NCBI RefSeq assembly: GCF_027622875.1
Contig: NZ_JAPZVP010000022.1
Coordinates: 28,068 to 92,067 of the forward strand
Direction of reading: 5' to 3'
Length of the DNA stretch: 64,000 nt
Origin: Glycomyces luteolus
GTDB lineage: Bacteria > Actinomycetota > Actinomycetes > Mycobacteriales > Micromonosporaceae
Made by a program: the position numbers and the translations under genes. Positions 61,563 through 64,000 of this stretch are shown here, piece by piece. The notes below the pieces were generated by a model. It searched no databases. It was not told the origin of the DNA and saw only the letters and a program-made list of their open reading frames with translations. Positions within the stretch are counted from its first letter, which is position 1; each line of letters begins with the position of its first letter.

Positions 61563-62603
61563 TCAGCGGACCGGAAATCTGGCGTCGCCTATGGCGAAAC
61601 CTGCCAGGAAGTTCGCGATGATCAGCGCCACGATCTGCATCGCAAGGCCGTAGACGAACACACCCATCGAAGATGTGTCGAACAGCTGATCGGTAAATCC
61701 TGTCGTCGGGACCAGGCGCAGTGCACAGCCCAGATAGATGATTCCGGCGATGAGCACCAGGACTGCCAGGAACCAGAGGTCGGCTCTGGACGGTCGATCC
61801 GCGTCCCCCCGGTAGTACGCGAGTCGGCCCGGCACAGCGATCTCCTCGATCCGTTTCGAAGGCGGCTTCAAGAACGCGGCAGCCGAGAGCAGGATGAACC
61901 CGTACCCGCCGAACCCGAACACCGGAGTTAGGGGAAACCTCGTGACCTGGACGGCTTCGGAGTAGGAGTCGGCGAACACGATGCCGCTGCTGACATCGTC
62001 AGGGTCGTAGACGGCCCACACCAGGCCGTCCCAATCGTCACTTCCGTGCGGATCGCTCTTCGTGCTGATCTGATCATGGACCAGATGGAAGCTCGTGCTG
62101 GTCGGGATGGAGCCAGTGAACTCGAAGCTGTACCTGGGGCCGTGTCGGCTGCTGGACTGCTCCACTTCGCCGATCGAGGTGACGTCAACCGGGCTAATCC
62201 CGGGGTCGCCATCGATGAGCGCGCGCCAGGCGGGGTCGTCACCGAGCGTGCCGGCGACTAGAGCGAAGACTGCGCAGGTGCCGAGGAGGATCATGCTGTG
62301 GACGGCAATTGCCCGTCGCCGCAGCAGTCGCTGTGCGGTGGCTTCGGCGGATGGGATCTCGCTCTTCGCAAGCCTTCGGACCGTCCCCGTGCGACCCAGT
62401 CGCCACCGCAGCCGCAACCACACAACCACCAGCGCCACTGCGGCAATGAGCAGCACGCACCCGATGAGTTCGGCGAATTCGCCATGCCACCAGAGATACC
62501 CGGCGGCCTGCATCACGATCACCGCGACCAAGCAGAGGTTGGCTCCAACTATGGCGGCCGTCATCTGTCGACGAGAGCGCCGGGATACAAAGCGGGGCTG
62601 CAT
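61563..62603 (-). CDS. Six-TM membrane protein, copy B of an inverted duplicate
   Basis: A 346-aa protein, the same length as copy A and alignable throughout. It opens MQPRFVSRRSRRQMTAAIVG. The outer domain keeps GTLGDDPAWRALIDGDPGIS, FTGSIPTSTSFHLVHD and WDGLVWAVYDPDDVS. The pre-start leader CTCCGAAAGGGCTGATC also resembles that of copy A. The IS5 element begins at its stop codon. ATG 62603; an upstream in-frame start is not supported. Confidence 0.75.
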   Translation of the reverse strand: MQPRFVSRRSRRQMTAAIVGANLCLVAVIVMQAAGYLWWHGEFAELIGCVLLIAAVALVVVWLRLRWRLGRTGTVRRLAKSEIPSAEATAQRLLRRRAIAVHSMILLGTCAVFALVAGTLGDDPAWRALIDGDPGISPVDVTSIGEVEQSSSRHGPRYSFEFTGSIPTSTSFHLVHDQISTKSDPHGSDDWDGLVWAVYDPDDVSSGIVFADSYSEAVQVTRFPLTPVFGFGGYGFILLSAAAFLKPPSKRIEEIAVPGRLAYYRGDADRPSRADLWFLAVLVLIAGIIYLGCALRLVPTTGFTDQLFDTSSMGVFVYGLAMQIVALIIANFLAGFAIGDARFPVR

Positions 62604-62716
62604 GATCAGCCCTTTCGGAGGAGAGGGTGCGGGGGCGATCCGCGCCAAGGGTACCGGCACCGACACCGACGCGACCAGCTGCAAGCCCTGCTCCTGCGAA
62701 CCAACTGAGACACGTT

Positions 62717-63361
62717 CTAAGCGGAGGCGTAGTACGTGTACTTCTCCACATCCCAAGAGTTCAGCAGTGCCATCTCGATGATGGCGCCTTCGATCTTCTC
62801 GGTTTCGATGGGAACGCATCGGTTGGCGGTGAAGGACTCGCCGGGTGCGACCGCGCCGACCTCGTTGAGGTCATTGGGGACGATGCCGCAGTCACTCTGG
62901 TAGGTCCAGGCTTCGTTGCGGACGCCGATCAGGAGGTCGGTGGGAGCGGCGGCGGCGTCGGACCTGTTGATGCCGGTCACCGTGATCATGAAGTACTGGG
63001 AGCCCTCGTCGAGGGCCTGGTTGCTGGGGTCGGCTGCCAAGATCGTGTCGGTCGCGTCGACCTCCACGGCTGTGACGGCGATGTCCCACGTGTCGACCTT
63101 GCCGGTCGCGCACATGTCGAGCGGGGCTTCGATGCTCTGGCCCGCAGTGGGATCGGATTCTGCGGGCACGTAGTCGCATTCGATGACCACGGGAGCGGCC
63201 TCGGTCGTCTCCTCGACGCCGGCCTCAGCAGTGGTCTCAGTGGCGGTGTCTTCACCGGGATTGGCGTCGGTGCACGCGGTGAGGCTGGTGAGCCCCACGA
63301 GACCGATCCCGGCGGCGGCGAGGAGTTTCTTGGGTGCCAGTGCGGCGATAACGGAGGGCAC
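62717..63361 (-). CDS. Lipoprotein with DUF4352-like domain
   Basis: A 214-aa exported protein. GTG start after GAAGGA. Signal helix KKLLAAAGIGLVGLTSLTAC with lipobox LTAC, then a Thr/Glu-rich linker. The domain has WDIAVTAVEVDATD, QYFMITVTGINRSDAAAAPT and GESFTANRCVPIETEKIEGA, the DUF4352/immunoglobulin-like pattern. Surface-attached; role unknown. Confidence 0.8.
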   Translation of the reverse strand: MPSVIAALAPKKLLAAAGIGLVGLTSLTACTDANPGEDTATETTAEAGVEETTEAAPVVIECDYVPAESDPTAGQSIEAPLDMCATGKVDTWDIAVTAVEVDATDTILAADPSNQALDEGSQYFMITVTGINRSDAAAAPTDLLIGVRNEAWTYQSDCGIVPNDLNEVGAVAPGESFTANRCVPIETEKIEGAIIEMALLNSWDVEKYTYYASA

Positions 63362-63460
63362 GATTGGTCCTTCGGGTGGAGGCGTGTGTGACACCCGTGA
63401 AGTTACTGCACCGGCACTACGAACTGGCGCGGATTCGGGTGTCCGACCCATGCCCTCGAT

Positions 63461-63853
63461 TCATCGATTCCTTCGCAAGATGAACAGCGCTTCGAGAATC
63501 GCATGGTGCAAAGTACGCCGGAACAGGTATTCGGCGGCAGGCGCTGAGACCATCGGCAACGTCCGGTATCCCTTCTCACCGGTGATGAACTCCCTGAGGG
63601 CGAGCACGTTGAGCACGGCAAACCCGAGCGGTGGCATGCATGGCAGCATGAGCAAACCGAACCATCCCGAACCCTCGTCGCCCGTCGCGGCGGCTACGAC
63701 GGCGGTGGCCATGCCGCCGGCCCAGAATGGGAAGGCCAATCGCACCCCCCAAACCGCTCGGCCGTACTGAGGTTGGGCAAGGACTTCCCGTTCAACGGCG
63801 CTCTCGCCGAATCGAGTACGCGACACGGAACTCCGTTCACAAGGGGTAATCAA
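63461..63853 (-). CDS. Small membrane protein, unknown
   Basis: A 130-aa protein with two helices (about 42-57 and 65-88, FGLLMLPCMPPLGFAVLNVL) and a basic C-terminus ending FILRRNR. No family is recognised. Separated by 99 bases from the lipoprotein gene on the same strand. Confidence 0.5.
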   Translation of the reverse strand: MITPCERSSVSRTRFGESAVEREVLAQPQYGRAVWGVRLAFPFWAGGMATAVVAAATGDEGSGWFGLLMLPCMPPLGFAVLNVLALREFITGEKGYRTLPMVSAPAAEYLFRRTLHHAILEALFILRRNR

Positions 63854-63873
63854 AGGCTGAGCGCGGCAACCGC

Positions 63874-64000
63874 CTAGGCGATGTCCCGCAAGTTGATGCC
63901 GCGCAGTGGAAGCTCTCTCGATCGGTGATGAACAGGTGGGTTGGATATCGGTCCTGTGAAGCGGCCCGCAATGTGGCCGAGAGTCTGAGGGCCGGTCGTT
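63874..64000 (-). CDS. Possible C-terminal end of a gene entering from the right edge
   Basis: The minus strand has an open frame from the window edge to TAG at 63874-63876. It reads GHIAGRFTGPISNPPVHHRS and then LPLRGINLRDIA. The composition is protein-like but the piece is only 41 codons. No family can be named. Confidence 0.25.
   Translation of the reverse strand, partial: TTGPQTLGHIAGRFTGPISNPPVHHRSRELPLRGINLRDIA

Overview
The window is 64 kb of very GC-rich DNA with strong third-position G/C bias, GTG/TTG starts and tightly packed genes, so it comes from an actinomycete chromosome. Two conserved actinobacterial neighbourhoods place it near the replication origin: rpsF-ssb-rpsR-rplI with dnaB (16.7-20.7 kb), and ppiA-rhomboid with crgA, a class E sortase and a pabA/trpG-type amidotransferase (34.6-43 kb). 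dnaA and dnaN are not in the window, so oriC lies outside it. The genus cannot be fixed by eye; a Glycomyces-like or Micromonospora-like organism is only a guess.

Layout. 0-5.6 kb: start of an amidase, metB, a Ca-loop repeat protein, a VOC protein, msrA, an MMPL/RND transporter and a small protein with a structured leader. 5.6-13.5 kb: a giant LuxR/LAL regulator, a multicopper oxidase, a PH-like protein, and larB-larC for the nickel-pincer cofactor. 13.6-20.7 kb: glycerophosphodiesterase, anti-sigma-type ATPase, GT-C-like membrane protein, zinc-ribbon protein, dnaB, a cluster of six DnaA boxes, and the ribosomal protein/ssb operon. 21-26.7 kb: class I fumarase, an ArsR/SRPBCC unit with a long perfect operator, cystathionine beta-synthase, and gnd. 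26.8-29.5 kb: five Nudix hydrolases in tandem. 29.6-43 kb: an AhpD-like operon, a two-component system, YihY, pabA, sortase, crgA, thiolase, PEBP protein, aminotransferase, ppiA and rhomboid. 43-49.5 kb: mobA-like gene, DUF4192 gene and dnaE, with more DnaA boxes before dnaE. 49.5-56 kb: SDR/LysR pair, a CMD protein without its cysteines, a SUMF1-type protein lacking one catalytic Cys, and a secreted carboxylesterase with divergent TetR.

55.5-62.6 kb is the accessory part. A SLOG-domain gene and a six-TM membrane gene lead into a block with an IS630-family element, a THUMP-type methyltransferase, a GNAT gene broken by an in-frame TGA, an unknown gene, and an IS5-family element. The block is closed by a second copy of the same 346-aa membrane protein in opposite orientation. 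A lipoprotein and a small membrane protein follow at the right edge.

Regulation. More than twenty genes have a TANNNT -10 box whose last base lies 6 or 7 nt before the start codon, which is the signature of leaderless transcription. This decides several starts below. The window's most interesting non-coding features are the phased DnaA-box arrays before dnaB and dnaE, a 54-bp dispersed repeat after two unrelated genes, and the 40-bp ArsR-type operator.
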